The translations under genes and the position numbers were made by a program. Of a DNA stretch of 64,000 bases, positions 1-8,511 are shown in pieces. The stretch is from positions 124,001 through 188,000 of the forward strand of contig NZ_REFU01000002.1 of assembly GCF_003688915.1 (NCBI RefSeq). Direction: 5' to 3'. The stretch is from Rhodococcus sp. SBT000017. GTDB lineage: Bacteria; Actinomycetota; Actinomycetes; Mycobacteriales; Mycobacteriaceae. The notes beneath the pieces were generated by a model. It was not told the DNA's origin, did no database searches, and was given only the letters and a program-made list of their open reading frames with translations. Numbering within the stretch: position 1 is the stretch's first letter; the number at the start of each line of letters is the position of its first letter.

Positions 1-199
1 ACGTGTTCGTCAGTTGGCCGGCGACTGGCCCGTCTTCGGAGTCACGCAGGAGGTTGACCGCCGTCAGGCCGCCTGCAGCAAGCGCACCGACCACCACAAC
101 GGCCACGGAAGCGATCACCCAACCCCGCCTACGCGTTGCGACTGCTGGGTGCTGAGAACCAACGGGCGGTGGCGGAGGCGGCGGCGGGGGCAGACTCAC
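1..199 (-). CDS. Proline-rich N-terminal membrane-anchored protein (partial, runs off the left edge)
   Basis: Only the first 66 codons are inside the window. A GTG start gives MSLPPPPPPPPVG, a short basic stretch (TRRRG) and then one hydrophobic segment (WVIASVAVVVVGALAAG). This is the pattern of a small cytoplasmic proline-rich tail followed by a single membrane anchor, with the rest presumably exported. The start is chosen because the proline tract begins there and a purine-rich AAGAAGAG lies upstream. It lies 37 nt downstream of another minus-strand gene that also begins with a GTG-AGT proline tract, so the two probably share a transcript. The exported domain is outside the window, so no function can be given. 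Confidence 0.55.
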   Translation of the reverse strand, partial: MSLPPPPPPPPPVGSQHPAVATRRRGWVIASVAVVVVGALAAGGLTAVNLLRDSEDGPVAGQLTNT

Positions 200-236
200 G
201 AGCGAACTCTTCTTGTGGCGGCTCGCAGGCCCGCGG

Positions 237-899
237 TCATTGTTCGGTGAGACACAACACGACGATCGGATTATCGGTGCTCACCCAGTCGTACGAGCAG
301 TCCGAGGCACGCGATCCTCGGCTCGTGACGCGGTGAGTAGCACTGGCCGATCCGCACGATGCCTCGGTGACCGTGACGGAGTTGGTCCCGTCTCCGTTGG
401 ATGATCCAAGTATCCGCGAGACGCAATCACCTACGGACGCATTTTCGATTACCTCGGCCGTACTTGCCGAGTCGTACGTCGGTGCCGTGCTTGCGTACGT
501 CGAGTAGGACTGAGAAGTCTGAGTGGCGTAGTAATCGGACGAGTAGGTATCCGAATCGAAATTGTCGAACGCACTGCTGACGGCATTGGCGATCATCATC
601 AGCCACACGATCGACAGAACCATCAGCGTGGTGAAGATGTACCCGATGATCAGGCCCGCCAGGGCGAGGCCGCGACCCTGCTCACCCGAGCGCTTGATCT
701 GTGACAGCGCGATGTGCCCCAGCACGATCCCCAAGGGCGCGAGAACCAGCCCACCGACCAACGCTGCAATCGCCAGACCATTGGTGCGTGGCTGTTGCTG
801 GTATCCGTAGGGCTGCTGTCCGTTCCAGTACGGCTGCTCGTGGCCCGGGGCCGGAGGCAGAGAGGGAGGAGGGGGTGGTGGGGGCGGCGGAATACTCAC
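237..899 (-). CDS. DUF4190-type membrane protein with proline-rich head and cysteine-containing extracellular tail
   Basis: About 220 residues from a GTG start. It begins with a proline tract (MSIPPPPPPPPPSL) and a Gln/Tyr/Pro-rich linker. Two hydrophobic helices follow (about residues 41-63 and 78-103), joined by a short loop with LSQIKRSGEQGRGLALAG, which is typical of DUF4190. The tail is Ser/Thr/Tyr-rich and ends in a roughly 70-residue domain with four cysteines (VGDCVSRI, SCGSA, DCSYDW, VLCLTEQ), similar in style to the C-terminal domain of LppU-like proteins. The reading frame stays open far upstream, but the sequence before the proline tract does not look coding. Function unknown; it is probably a surface-exposed envelope protein. 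Confidence 0.75.
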   Translation of the reverse strand: MSIPPPPPPPPPSLPPAPGHEQPYWNGQQPYGYQQQPRTNGLAIAALVGGLVLAPLGIVLGHIALSQIKRSGEQGRGLALAGLIIGYIFTTLMVLSIVWLMMIANAVSSAFDNFDSDTYSSDYYATQTSQSYSTYASTAPTYDSASTAEVIENASVGDCVSRILGSSNGDGTNSVTVTEASCGSASATHRVTSRGSRASDCSYDWVSTDNPIVVLCLTEQ

Positions 900-1077
900 C
901 GGGAAAGCCGTCCATTGCGCATGTCGGGAATCTACTGGCACCGGGATGCGGAACGCAGTCCTCTGTTCGGATGACCTCGGTACTCCCCGGAAGCGGGTGT
1001 CATCCGATCGGTCGACATTCCAGATCGCAGATCGGTGCAACAATCGCCTTGCTTCCGCCCCTCTGATCGGTTGGACA

Positions 1078-2403
1078 ATGTCGTCGTTTCGCTTGCTCGT
1101 GGCACCCTTGACGGTTCTGTGCCTGGTGGCGGCATCCTGTAGTTCCGAGGTCGACACTGCGGGCACTGCACAATCAGGTACACCGCAGACAGGAAATTCT
1201 GCGGTGGCCAGCATGGAGACGGACGGTGCCAGCGTGTCGCTGGACGTCGACGGTATTCGAGTCACAGCGACGGCACGCTCCGAAACTGCTCCGCCGGGGA
1301 CATCTCTGACCATCGCACCCACGAGTGACCCCATCGAAGGTTCCGACATTCAAGCCATCCTGGGTGAAATGGATTCTGTAGCAATAGAACTCGAAGGCGG
1401 GGCGCAACCGTCATCCCCCATCGAATTGAAATTCGATCTGTCAGACCGACCTGAGCTTGCACATTTGATCAGCGACACCGTCCGACCGCTTGTTCGATCC
1501 AGCACCGCGGGCGAGCCAACTTCCTCAGATTACGAGACGGCTGATTGGGATCCGGTCACACGAATCGTATCCGCGAGTACGTCCCATCTGACGGACTTCC
1601 AACTGGTCATTGCCGACGCAGGTAAAGCGTTCGATCAGTTGATCGCTGATATGACGATGAGTTCCGGCCCTACCGGTAGTTCATGCAGCACCGAGCTCAC
1701 CATCGATGGTGCCGACTACTCTCTTGCATCCACCGCACCGGATGCACCCGTACAGGGGTGCTTGACGGATGTGGACGGCGTTGGGATCGAGTTCGCCAAC
1801 CGTTCGGATCAGTACTACGGCGTCTCCTCAGCCCCGAACGGCACGTATTCCAACACCGGCGCGGTGGGTAGCAATGAGCTTCTCGCCACGTGGCTACACA
1901 GTAGGTCCGGGGATGGCCTCCTACTACCGCAAACGGGTGGCCGAGTGGTGTTTCCGCCAGGGACCGCCGAGGCCACAGTGAATATCGACGTGGACCCTGT
2001 CGCGCTCCAACTGGGAACCATCCTCACCGGCGTCGGCATGCTCGGAGTCGACGGCGATGCCCTTCTCACTGCGTTCGAGACCGGCAGTACCGCATGGCAG
2101 TGCTTCACATCCGCAGCCGAAGTGATGCGCACTTACGACAAGATCGACGCCCGGCAGTTCCGCGACATGTTGGCGGACGTTGCACAGTGTGGATTGACGG
2201 CCGGTCAGCTGGTCAACGGTTCGGCGCGGAACCGCGCGCTTCACCGGATGAGCGTTGCTGTCTCACTTTTCACCGATCTACCGGACGCCTTGATCGCGAA
2301 CGCGGCTGGAGCATGGAATGAAGTAATCGGCAACAATCATCTGAAATTTGCCCTGACGTCGACTACTTCGGATCTGAAAGCTTCGGTGCCGGTGGCACCT
2401 TAG
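1078..2403 (+). CDS. Secreted lipoprotein of unknown function; ends at an in-frame amber codon
   Basis: The ATG at 1078 gives MSSFRLLVAPLTVLCLVAASC, a lipoprotein signal peptide with the lipid-attachment Cys at residue 21, so this start is preferred over an upstream in-frame ATG at 946. The 441-residue product has a Ser/Thr/Ala-rich linker, a probable beta-rich region (about residues 55-190, with TSLTIAPTSDPI) and a mostly helical second half. No catalytic motif was recognised. It is divergent from the DUF4190 gene. The TAG at 2401-2403 is followed in the same frame by another 120 sense codons that look coding, so the natural protein may be longer (see the next entry). Confidence 0.7.
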   Translation: MSSFRLLVAPLTVLCLVAASCSSEVDTAGTAQSGTPQTGNSAVASMETDGASVSLDVDGIRVTATARSETAPPGTSLTIAPTSDPIEGSDIQAILGEMDSVAIELEGGAQPSSPIELKFDLSDRPELAHLISDTVRPLVRSSTAGEPTSSDYETADWDPVTRIVSASTSHLTDFQLVIADAGKAFDQLIADMTMSSGPTGSSCSTELTIDGADYSLASTAPDAPVQGCLTDVDGVGIEFANRSDQYYGVSSAPNGTYSNTGAVGSNELLATWLHSRSGDGLLLPQTGGRVVFPPGTAEATVNIDVDPVALQLGTILTGVGMLGVDGDALLTAFETGSTAWQCFTSAAEVMRTYDKIDARQFRDMLADVAQCGLTAGQLVNGSARNRALHRMSVAVSLFTDLPDALIANAAGAWNEVIGNNHLKFALTSTTSDLKASVPVAP

Positions 2404-2412
2404 TCGAATCTG

Positions 2413-2766
2413 GTGCCGCTGATCATCAAGGGTCACGGAAGCCCGGCCGACTCAGGGACTGAGATTGCGCCGAACCACTTCGCGGTTGGCTCGATATTGA
2501 AGGACATCGGAGCGCTTTATGCGAGCCTGAACCTGCACTGGGAGAACGACAACGGTCGAGGCGTTGGCCAATACTGCGTAGAAAAATCCAAGGTTCTCGA
2601 CGCATCCGGATCTGTAATGCTTACTCGAGAGCAAAAACTCGGTGGTTGCGACAACGGAGGAGGATGGGGCTTCAACATCGGACCCGGTTCTTACACCTAC
2701 GTCCTGGATGTCGATGTTCGTGATGGGGAATCACTTCATGCCGAGCAAAGCTTTTTGGTCGAGTGA
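2413..2766 (+). pseudogene. In-frame C-terminal continuation of the upstream lipoprotein, separated by TAG
   Basis: This 117-codon frame is in phase with the lipoprotein that stops at 2401-2403; only TAG and three codons lie between them. Its possible GTG start has no Shine-Dalgarno sequence and no signal peptide. The translation has a beta-sandwich look (paired Cys in GQYCVEKSK and KLGGCDNGGG, and the strand-like SYTYVLDVDVRDG), which suits an exported C-terminal domain. The simplest reading is one gene of about 562 codons split by a nonsense mutation. A separate small gene or amber read-through are alternatives. Confidence 0.5.
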
Positions 2767-2895
2767 CAAGAGATGCTGAGGCAACGCCATCACCCCACCG
2801 CACACCATGCTGGCCCCGAGTCGCGACATCAAGGAAGACTCTCATGTCCAGGAGATCGACTTGGTTGATCTCACCAGTGTCTCCGCCCGGCAGGG

Positions 2896-3147
2896 TCAAA
2901 GCGTTGTGGGCGGAACCGGGCCGGTCGGGGCGACTGCATCGGTCCACCGCCCGCCGTCGAACCACCTGAGCTGGCATCGATTTTCGGGGTCGACATACCA
3001 ACCCGGTGCGGCTGTGTGAGGAAGAGCCGCTACAGCTGAAGAACGTCGACGGTTCGAGGAGAGAACGGCATAGACGATTGCGCCGATGATCGCTATCGGA
3101 ATCATCAGAAGGAACAGGAGGATCAGAATGTGCCAGGGGCTTGCCAT
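2896..3147 (-). CDS. Small DUF2510 membrane protein
   Basis: 83 residues. One N-terminal transmembrane helix (about residues 4-29, ILILLFLLMIPIAIIGAIVY) is followed by a basic stretch and a C-terminal DUF2510 motif, PGWYVDPENRCQLRWFDGG ending in RWTDA. DUF2510 is a short Trp-rich module common at the ends of actinobacterial membrane proteins; its role is not established. The ATG at 3147 is preferred over one nine codons upstream because AGAAGG sits six bases before it. The gene is convergent with the split lipoprotein gene. Confidence 0.8.
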   Translation of the reverse strand: MASPWHILILLFLLMIPIAIIGAIVYAVLSSNRRRSSAVAALPHTAAPGWYVDPENRCQLRWFDGGRWTDAVAPTGPVPPTTL

Positions 3148-3322
3148 TGGGGTCCTTCTCTCATCGGGTGTCATGGAATGTTTGCGTACCGGTGTTCATC
3201 CGCGTAGAACGTGATCAGCTTTCAGTCAGCCGTCGCAATCGTGTCGCAACCTTCGATTGTCGACGCAAGAGCCGCCCAAGGGACTTCGTTCGATTTTTAC
3301 GATGCGCGATATTGCTGGAAGA

Positions 3323-3700
3323 TCAGGACACCACGAAGTGCGAGAGAATCGCTTGGACCTCGTAGATGTCGACCTGCTTGGTGAACTGCTTTTGAATAGG
3401 TGTCGCATTGCCCGAAATCCAGATCTTCAATTCAGCGTCCAGGTCGAAAGTTCCAGCGGTTTCGACGGCGAAGTGCGTGATCGAACGGTAGAGCACGCTG
3501 TGGTACTCGACCTTCTTACCGGTAAGCCCTTGCTTGTCGATCATCAGCAACCGACGGTTCGTGAACAGGAACGCATCCCGCACCAGCTGATACGCCGCGT
3601 GAATCTGCTCGCCGCTACCCAGTAGTCGGCTGTATTCCTGATGCGCTGCAGCTGGATCGATCTTTCCTGCGTTGCCGATCAAGCCATCCATGAAACCCAT
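3323..3700 (-). CDS. Bacterial PH-domain protein (YokE/DUF1696-like)
   Basis: 125 residues from an ATG (MGFMDGLIGNAGKID). The core matches the bacterial pleckstrin-homology style: a strand-rich run with AYQLVRDAFLFTNRRLLM, then DKQGLTGKKVEYHSV, IPYRSI-like VLYRSITHFAVE, and a closing FDLDAELKIWISG plus a helix. The family is soluble and of uncertain function; some members appear to act in envelope-stress contexts. The start is favoured by GAGAGAG about 12 bases upstream, and the longer frame upstream has no coding look. It has its own upstream gap and lies next to the ESX-accessory run without overlapping it. Confidence 0.75.
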   Translation of the reverse strand: MGFMDGLIGNAGKIDPAAAHQEYSRLLGSGEQIHAAYQLVRDAFLFTNRRLLMIDKQGLTGKKVEYHSVLYRSITHFAVETAGTFDLDAELKIWISGNATPIQKQFTKQVDIYEVQAILSHFVVS

Positions 3701-3783
3701 GCGCTCGCACTCTCTCGTCCCAAGTCCGCTGTGCGCGGACACTCCAGAAATAGTCGCTGGCAAACGCGCGGACGTTACCGAAT

Positions 3784-4356
3784 CTATTCCAGCCACGACT
3801 TGCGCTGGTAGTAGCGGTCAACGTCCGCTTCGGACTTGTTGGGGCCGCGGCCCACAGACCGGGTATGCGACAGCGCCGAGAAAGCCTGCTGTGCAACGGA
3901 CTTGTCCCCGGGCTGAGACAACTCAACCGGCCGCATTGCCGGTTCCGACGTGTCGCATGCCCCTTCGAGCCTCACGCCATGGTTTGCTCTGCTGTCGGTC
4001 ACGTCGGAGATCCGAGCCACCATCGGGTCTTCGCGCAGTTCCGCCATCACTGCTGCAGTGCGCCGCTGGACATCGTCAGCAGTCCGGTTGTACGCACGCA
4101 TGATCAGGTCGGCCAACACGTCGGGTCCACGGACGTAGGCGTCGCGGCTCACCTGGAGCCCGGTGAGGCGACCGTTCGCATCCGTCCGGACAGTGACGCC
4201 ATCGAGTTGTGTGATGCCATGGATGTCGGCCACGGTTTGTTGCAGTCGACGAACTTTCGCGCCGAGTTCTTCGTGGGAGCTGATCACAGTATTGGCCTCT
4301 TCGTTGAAACGATGTACCCGTCGAATACGTCCGGTCAATTCGCGGAATCTGGCCAA
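3784..4356 (-). CDS. YbaB/EbfC-like protein of the ESX-accessory type
   Basis: 190 residues. The first about 40 residues form a helix with coiled-coil character (ELGAKVRRLQQTVADIHG). It is followed by strands resembling YbaB proteins (GVTVRTDANGRLTGLQVS) and a second helix (VLADLIMRAYNRTADDVQ). The last about 75 residues are probably unstructured. YbaB-fold proteins dimerise and many bind DNA, but actinobacterial ESX loci often encode longer variants whose role is unknown. The start overlaps the end of the upstream lipoprotein gene by 22 nt, pointing to translational coupling in one minus-strand operon from about 8.0 kb down to 3.8 kb. Confidence 0.7.
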   Translation of the reverse strand: MARFRELTGRIRRVHRFNEEANTVISSHEELGAKVRRLQQTVADIHGITQLDGVTVRTDANGRLTGLQVSRDAYVRGPDVLADLIMRAYNRTADDVQRRTAAVMAELREDPMVARISDVTDSRANHGVRLEGACDTSEPAMRPVELSQPGDKSVAQQAFSALSHTRSVGRGPNKSEADVDRYYQRKSWLE

Positions 4357-5150
4357 CCAGGGTAGGCGGGCTGTACCGGTGGCGGAGTGTCCATGGCATC
4401 ACGCTCGATGGTGGGAGTCGTGTCCGGATACAGCGATCGCGCCCACTGAGTGCAGCGGCCGACCCCTGCGGTGGCCGGATCGTTGTCAACGAATCCGTCG
4501 ATTTCCCAACCGATGAATTGATCATCGACAGGTGCCTGCCACTGCGCCTGATCGGGCTGTGGTCCGACCGGGGGCTGGGTTGCGATGGGTGCCCCTACTG
4601 CGCCGCCGGCGCGAGTGAATCGCGTTCGCAATTCTTCGCCCTCACCGTTGGCGAAACGTGCCGGCGAGTATTTCTCGTTCTCCAGCACTCCGACTCCGAC
4701 AGACAGCACACAGACCACAGCGTCGAAGCCACGTTCGTTCGGGATGATTTGTTGAATGTGACCGTAGACGGTTCCAACAAAAGGCCCTTGGCCGGTATCA
4801 GTAATGAAATCTCCCTGATATATCCCACCGCCCTTACTACGCGAACTTTCCGCGAACCCTATGTACGAATATTTGAGACCAATCATCATCGCAATGACGG
4901 CAGACTCATCGGCCGCGCGAATCACTGTTCCCTCAGCCGAGAAGAGGTCAATACCCGGTTCCGCCGACCACACCATCGTTGTATCGCGTAGTTGATCGGG
5001 AACCACATAGGCATCAGTAGCGGGCCAGCTCGGTGCCAGTGTAGTCAGCGGAGCAGCTCTGTCCTTTGTCTCCAAGCCACAGGCAGTCATCCCAGTTGCC
5101 ACAATCAACAGTATCGCGCTGACATTTCGCAGACTTCTACCCATACTCAT
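4335..5150 (-). CDS. ESX-operon lipoprotein
   Basis: 271 residues. It has a lipoprotein signal peptide (ILLIVATGMTAC, lipid Cys at residue 24). The mature part has no motif I recognise: a globular region (about residues 50-165, with VIRAADESAVIAMMIG and GGIYQGDFITDTGQGP) and a proline-rich C-terminus ending PPPVQPAYPGWP. It begins inside the stop of the 851-residue protein (ATGA overlap, 5147-5150) and overlaps the YbaB-like gene downstream, so it belongs to the same operon. It is probably an outer-leaflet partner of the ESX-like proteins encoded with it; this is inferred from context only. Confidence 0.7.
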   Translation of the reverse strand: MSMGRSLRNVSAILLIVATGMTACGLETKDRAAPLTTLAPSWPATDAYVVPDQLRDTTMVWSAEPGIDLFSAEGTVIRAADESAVIAMMIGLKYSYIGFAESSRSKGGGIYQGDFITDTGQGPFVGTVYGHIQQIIPNERGFDAVVCVLSVGVGVLENEKYSPARFANGEGEELRTRFTRAGGAVGAPIATQPPVGPQPDQAQWQAPVDDQFIGWEIDGFVDNDPATAGVGRCTQWARSLYPDTTPTIERDAMDTPPPVQPAYPGWPDSAN

Positions 5151-7702
5151 CCGTAGATCGCTGTCGGCCAGGCATTGCGTGGACTGAGCGCCGATTCCTC
5201 ACTTGCCAACCACTTCAAAATCTCCTCCCTATCAGGGCTATTTCCCACCGGACGAATCGCAGTCCATAGTAAATCTTCCTGCTCATCACCCGTCGCATTC
5301 TGCGAGTATTCTTCAAGATTCGAGATACCGGCACGCTCGATCAGCTGGGCAACAATGTGCGACGCATCAGTACGCACTCGGTATGGCTCATCCAGATAGT
5401 TCCTTACGGCCTCAGAATACGGAAGCAGTGCCGTCCCATCCTCATTCCTGTACGAATCAGGAACATCCTGGATATTCACCGCACCAGCGCTGACCAGTGC
5501 GTCGAGAACGCTATGTCGCCTGAAGTCCGGGCTGCCCCACTTACTCGCCGAATACTCATCACTCCTGCGATCGAATCCGAACTGCGATGCATCGAGGGTC
5601 AGCTCGGGAGCCACCGGCGAATCGAGATCCTCGACAGACAGCACATACGGCTTCAGAAACTCGGAGCCAGCCGCGACGGCGATTCCACCAGGGCCCAATC
5701 CACCGGCAACGATTTGCCCCGCTGTCCACGCTGCAGTGAACTTCGAGTTCCGGGCATCGGCAGCTTCCTGCTTGTCGACTCCGTCCTGCACACGTTGGTC
5801 CATTTCGGTACTGAGCCCGTGATCGACAAGCCACTGCAGTCGATAAGCCTGGTCCCCCAGCGACGCATCGCCGGTTGTCGCGAACAGCCGATCCATCCGT
5901 TGACTCTCAGCGAGCGCAGTGCCGTTGATGATCTGGCTGGCCTGATCATCGGAGTCGAGAATACTGAAAACACGAAGCGGCTCAACAGGTCCGCCGATGT
6001 AGTCCTTGCTGCCGCCGAACTCGCCGAAGCCATGCGTCTGCGTGAGATCACCCGGCATACCGGTCATGTCCCCCACGAACGGGGCGAGCGCCTCGGCGAC
6101 CTGAACCGCCGTACCGCCACCGATCTTCGGATCACCCGACAGCAGTGTCGTGTAATTGTTTGTGCCATACGATGATTCGGTACTGGCCATGATCTCTGCC
6201 AGACCACGTGCCGCGGCCCCTGCCCGCACCGAGTCCTCGACCTCGGCGGACCCTTCGGCCGCCGTCGAGTGCGCATCACGCGGAATCCAATCGGTGAGAG
6301 ATGCCATCGCCGTACCGTCGTCGCGCTGCAGCAACGGCATCACCGCAGTATCTGCGTGGTACCCCGATCCGAGGATCTCCGGCCCACCCTCGCCGGTCAG
6401 GATGGCGTGCGCACCTTCGGCATTACGGGAACCGAGAGCAATTGCCTTCTCGAGGGCTTCCGTGTGACCGGCAGTGTCGATAGGTTCGTTGCTGAAAGGC
6501 AGGGCTCCGCCATGGGCATCGATCGCGGACAGGTGCATTCCCTGTCGAATCAGCTCGGTCGACATCTTCGTCCCGGGCTCGTTGCCCGCCTCCGCCAGCG
6601 ACAGGGCGTCGAACAGCTTGCTCTGGCCCTCGTCGAAGTTCCGGTGATCATCGACGATCGGACCGTCACCGGGATACGTGAACGCATTGCTGTCCAGTCC
6701 GTCGATACCGAGACGTGGTCGAGTCGAAATGAGGTCACGCATGTCCTGAGGCAAGTTTTCGTAGGTGCCGGCTCCGGTGAGAGTCCCATCCGCGCCTCGG
6801 CCGGTGCCGACGTTCTCGTTGGACAAGACCATGACGCCGTTGGCGAGTGAGGCTGCCGCCTGCTGACCGGCCGAACCCTGCGATTGCAACTCTCGGCTGG
6901 CGGCGGTGAAGCCGTCGACACCCGCGGCGTCGTAGAACTCCTTCAGAAACTGCTGGGTGCTCGCAGGGATCGTTGCAGTGCCGCCGCCCAAGTAGTTCTC
7001 GAGCTGCGCGGGTTCGATCCCCGTGGCCCGCAGGTCCTCGGTGAGTTCGACGAGGATGTCAGCTGGGATCGATTCACCGTCACCGATGGCATCTCGCACC
7101 GCAGTACCGATCGCCCTACCGTCTTCGGCCGAGAGCACCGCTGAACCGACACTGGTACCACCGGGACCACCGTGTTGTTCGAGGTCTGCCAGACCATCGG
7201 TCAGTGCCGACCTCAGCGCCGTCAGAGCGGATCCGCAGTGAGCCAGATTCTCTTTCAAGCTGATTTGGAAATCCGCCGCTTGCCTGTCGAGTATGCCCTG
7301 CAACACCGGGCGGAGTGGGTCATCGTTGGCACCGGGAACCGTTGGGCTGGTGACAGTTCCGTCCGGTGCAACGGACATGCCGTTGAGGTCGACAGCGGTA
7401 TCGCGAACGGTCAGAAGTGCTGTGCGATAGGCATCGAGCGCCTCTCCATGCGTGACCATCGCGTCACCTGCGGTGTCGGCCGCGCGTTTCGACGCCGTTG
7501 CGGTAAGCACCTCCGAGACCGCGGACATCGACGCGGCCGCGCTTGCGTCGCCTACCCACGTCTGTGCGCACCGGTCGACCGCGAGGTCCACTTCGGCCAA
7601 GCGGTCGACGAGAGCCGTCCCCGCTGTCTTCATCGCGCTGCCCGCCGCAGCCAGCGTCTGCGGGTTCCACGACTCGACCTGGGGAATCGTCGGAGTCATC
7701 AC
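5147..7702 (-). CDS. Large ESX-associated protein with WXG-like N-terminal helical domain and TPR-like repeat region
   Basis: 851 residues. The N-terminal about 110 residues are helical and contain a W-x-G turn (QTWVGDASAAAS, near residue 48), as in WXG100-type secretion substrates. The long middle (about 190-600) resembles the TPR-like region of large mycobacterial ESX-associated proteins of the Rv3899c type, with repeated Ala/Gly-rich helices and DAHGGALPFSNEP and SYGTNNYTTLLSGDP segments. A hydrophobic glycine-rich stretch near residue 665 (AGQIVAGGLGPGGIAVAAG) precedes a C-terminal domain. No signal peptide, so any export would be through a type VII system. Start and stop overlap neighbours by 4 nt (ATGA) on both sides. 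The family assignment is from memory of sequence style. Confidence 0.7.
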   Translation of the reverse strand: MMTPTIPQVESWNPQTLAAAGSAMKTAGTALVDRLAEVDLAVDRCAQTWVGDASAAASMSAVSEVLTATASKRAADTAGDAMVTHGEALDAYRTALLTVRDTAVDLNGMSVAPDGTVTSPTVPGANDDPLRPVLQGILDRQAADFQISLKENLAHCGSALTALRSALTDGLADLEQHGGPGGTSVGSAVLSAEDGRAIGTAVRDAIGDGESIPADILVELTEDLRATGIEPAQLENYLGGGTATIPASTQQFLKEFYDAAGVDGFTAASRELQSQGSAGQQAAASLANGVMVLSNENVGTGRGADGTLTGAGTYENLPQDMRDLISTRPRLGIDGLDSNAFTYPGDGPIVDDHRNFDEGQSKLFDALSLAEAGNEPGTKMSTELIRQGMHLSAIDAHGGALPFSNEPIDTAGHTEALEKAIALGSRNAEGAHAILTGEGGPEILGSGYHADTAVMPLLQRDDGTAMASLTDWIPRDAHSTAAEGSAEVEDSVRAGAAARGLAEIMASTESSYGTNNYTTLLSGDPKIGGGTAVQVAEALAPFVGDMTGMPGDLTQTHGFGEFGGSKDYIGGPVEPLRVFSILDSDDQASQIINGTALAESQRMDRLFATTGDASLGDQAYRLQWLVDHGLSTEMDQRVQDGVDKQEAADARNSKFTAAWTAGQIVAGGLGPGGIAVAAGSEFLKPYVLSVEDLDSPVAPELTLDASQFGFDRRSDEYSASKWGSPDFRRHSVLDALVSAGAVNIQDVPDSYRNEDGTALLPYSEAVRNYLDEPYRVRTDASHIVAQLIERAGISNLEEYSQNATGDEQEDLLWTAIRPVGNSPDREEILKWLASEESALSPRNAWPTAIYG

Positions 7703-8010
7703 TGGCCGAACCCGTGGGTCAACGAGCCGAGCTGTCGCATGAATGCGTCCTCAACGGCTTCATAGGTGGCCGCGGACGTAGTAGCGCCTTCGGCCAAGGC
7801 GAGCGCTGCGGAACTGTGTTCCGCCACGGTGGTCTCGAAAGCCGCCGTCAGCCGACCCAGAAGATCGTCGATACCGGCGTCAGGCATCACCACTGCGTCA
7901 GTACTGCCGCTGACGGGCGCGGCAACCTGCGCGACTTCGTCCGCTGTGACCTTCAGCTGCGCCCCCAACGACCTGATCGCATCGAGATCGGCTTTCAGCA
8001 TCTCCCCCAC
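7699..8010 (-). CDS. EspC-like (DUF2580-type) ESX secretion-associated protein
   Basis: 103 residues, the usual length for EspC/WXG100-like proteins. It is helical throughout: MLKADLDAIRSLGAQLKV, a central MPDAGIDDLLGRLTAAF segment and a second long helix ending in TYEAVEDAFMRQLG. There is no classical WXG, as expected for the EspC branch. These proteins are small type VII substrates or co-secreted partners. It is the first gene of a minus-strand operon and overlaps the following 851-residue gene by ATGA, so the two are probably made together. No ESX core component is in the window. Confidence 0.75.
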   Translation of the reverse strand: MGEMLKADLDAIRSLGAQLKVTADEVAQVAAPVSGSTDAVVMPDAGIDDLLGRLTAAFETTVAEHSSAALALAEGATTSAATYEAVEDAFMRQLGSLTHGFGQ

Positions 8011-8104
8011 TGCACCTCCCCCAAAAAACTGGCGTCACCATGTCGCAGCCACAACGATCGGTATTCGACGAACAGAATCCGACCGGGCCCCGGACTCCGG
8101 CCAA

Positions 8105-8500
8105 TCACATGCCCGTACCCGCGGCGACGTCGGCGATGGACTTCAACGTCCGATGATCTGCATACTCGGCCTCGTCGAAATAGCGCTTGAACACCGACCG
8201 CATCAATTCGATGACTTCGATGTGCTGCAACAGCACGACGCGCAGTGATCGATCACCACTGAAGGCAATCCTCTCGAACTTTTCGCCGAGCTGCCTAGCC
8301 GAATCCAAGGTGCCGAATGCCTCGACGTCGACGAGCGACTTGGTCTGGCCCAACATGTCTTGCAGGTGCCTGATGTATGCGGCACAGATCTCGTCGCACT
8401 GGAACGCCACGCCCTCTGGGATTTCCAGCACTCCCGCATCTGCCTGCGCAGATAGCGACTGCCACTGAATCATCGACGACGCCAGGTCATTCGGTTCCAT
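8105..8500 (-). CDS. Small helical ESX-type accessory protein, copy 1 of 2
   Basis: 131 residues, predicted helical, with no domain I recognise. The ATG at 8500 (MEPNDLASS) is favoured over one five codons upstream because AGGGGAG lies just before it. A nearly identical paralogue is encoded at 11817-12218; both share EIPEGVAF, FGTLDSARQLGEKFERIA and RSVFKRYFDEAEYAD. The stop of the DUF3558 lipoprotein gene lies 11 nt upstream of this start, so the pair is a two-gene unit. Size and helix pattern resemble ESX-associated proteins, but there is no WXG motif. Confidence 0.65.
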   Translation of the reverse strand: MEPNDLASSMIQWQSLSAQADAGVLEIPEGVAFQCDEICAAYIRHLQDMLGQTKSLVDVEAFGTLDSARQLGEKFERIAFSGDRSLRVVLLQHIEVIELMRSVFKRYFDEAEYADHRTLKSIADVAAGTGM

Positions 8501-8511
8501 TAACTCCCCTG

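Noticed and set aside
237..1349. The DUF4190 frame is open far upstream, suggesting a 370-residue protein.
   Set aside because: The upstream part overlaps the lipoprotein gene on the other strand and has chance-like composition; the proline tract at the GTG is the natural start.
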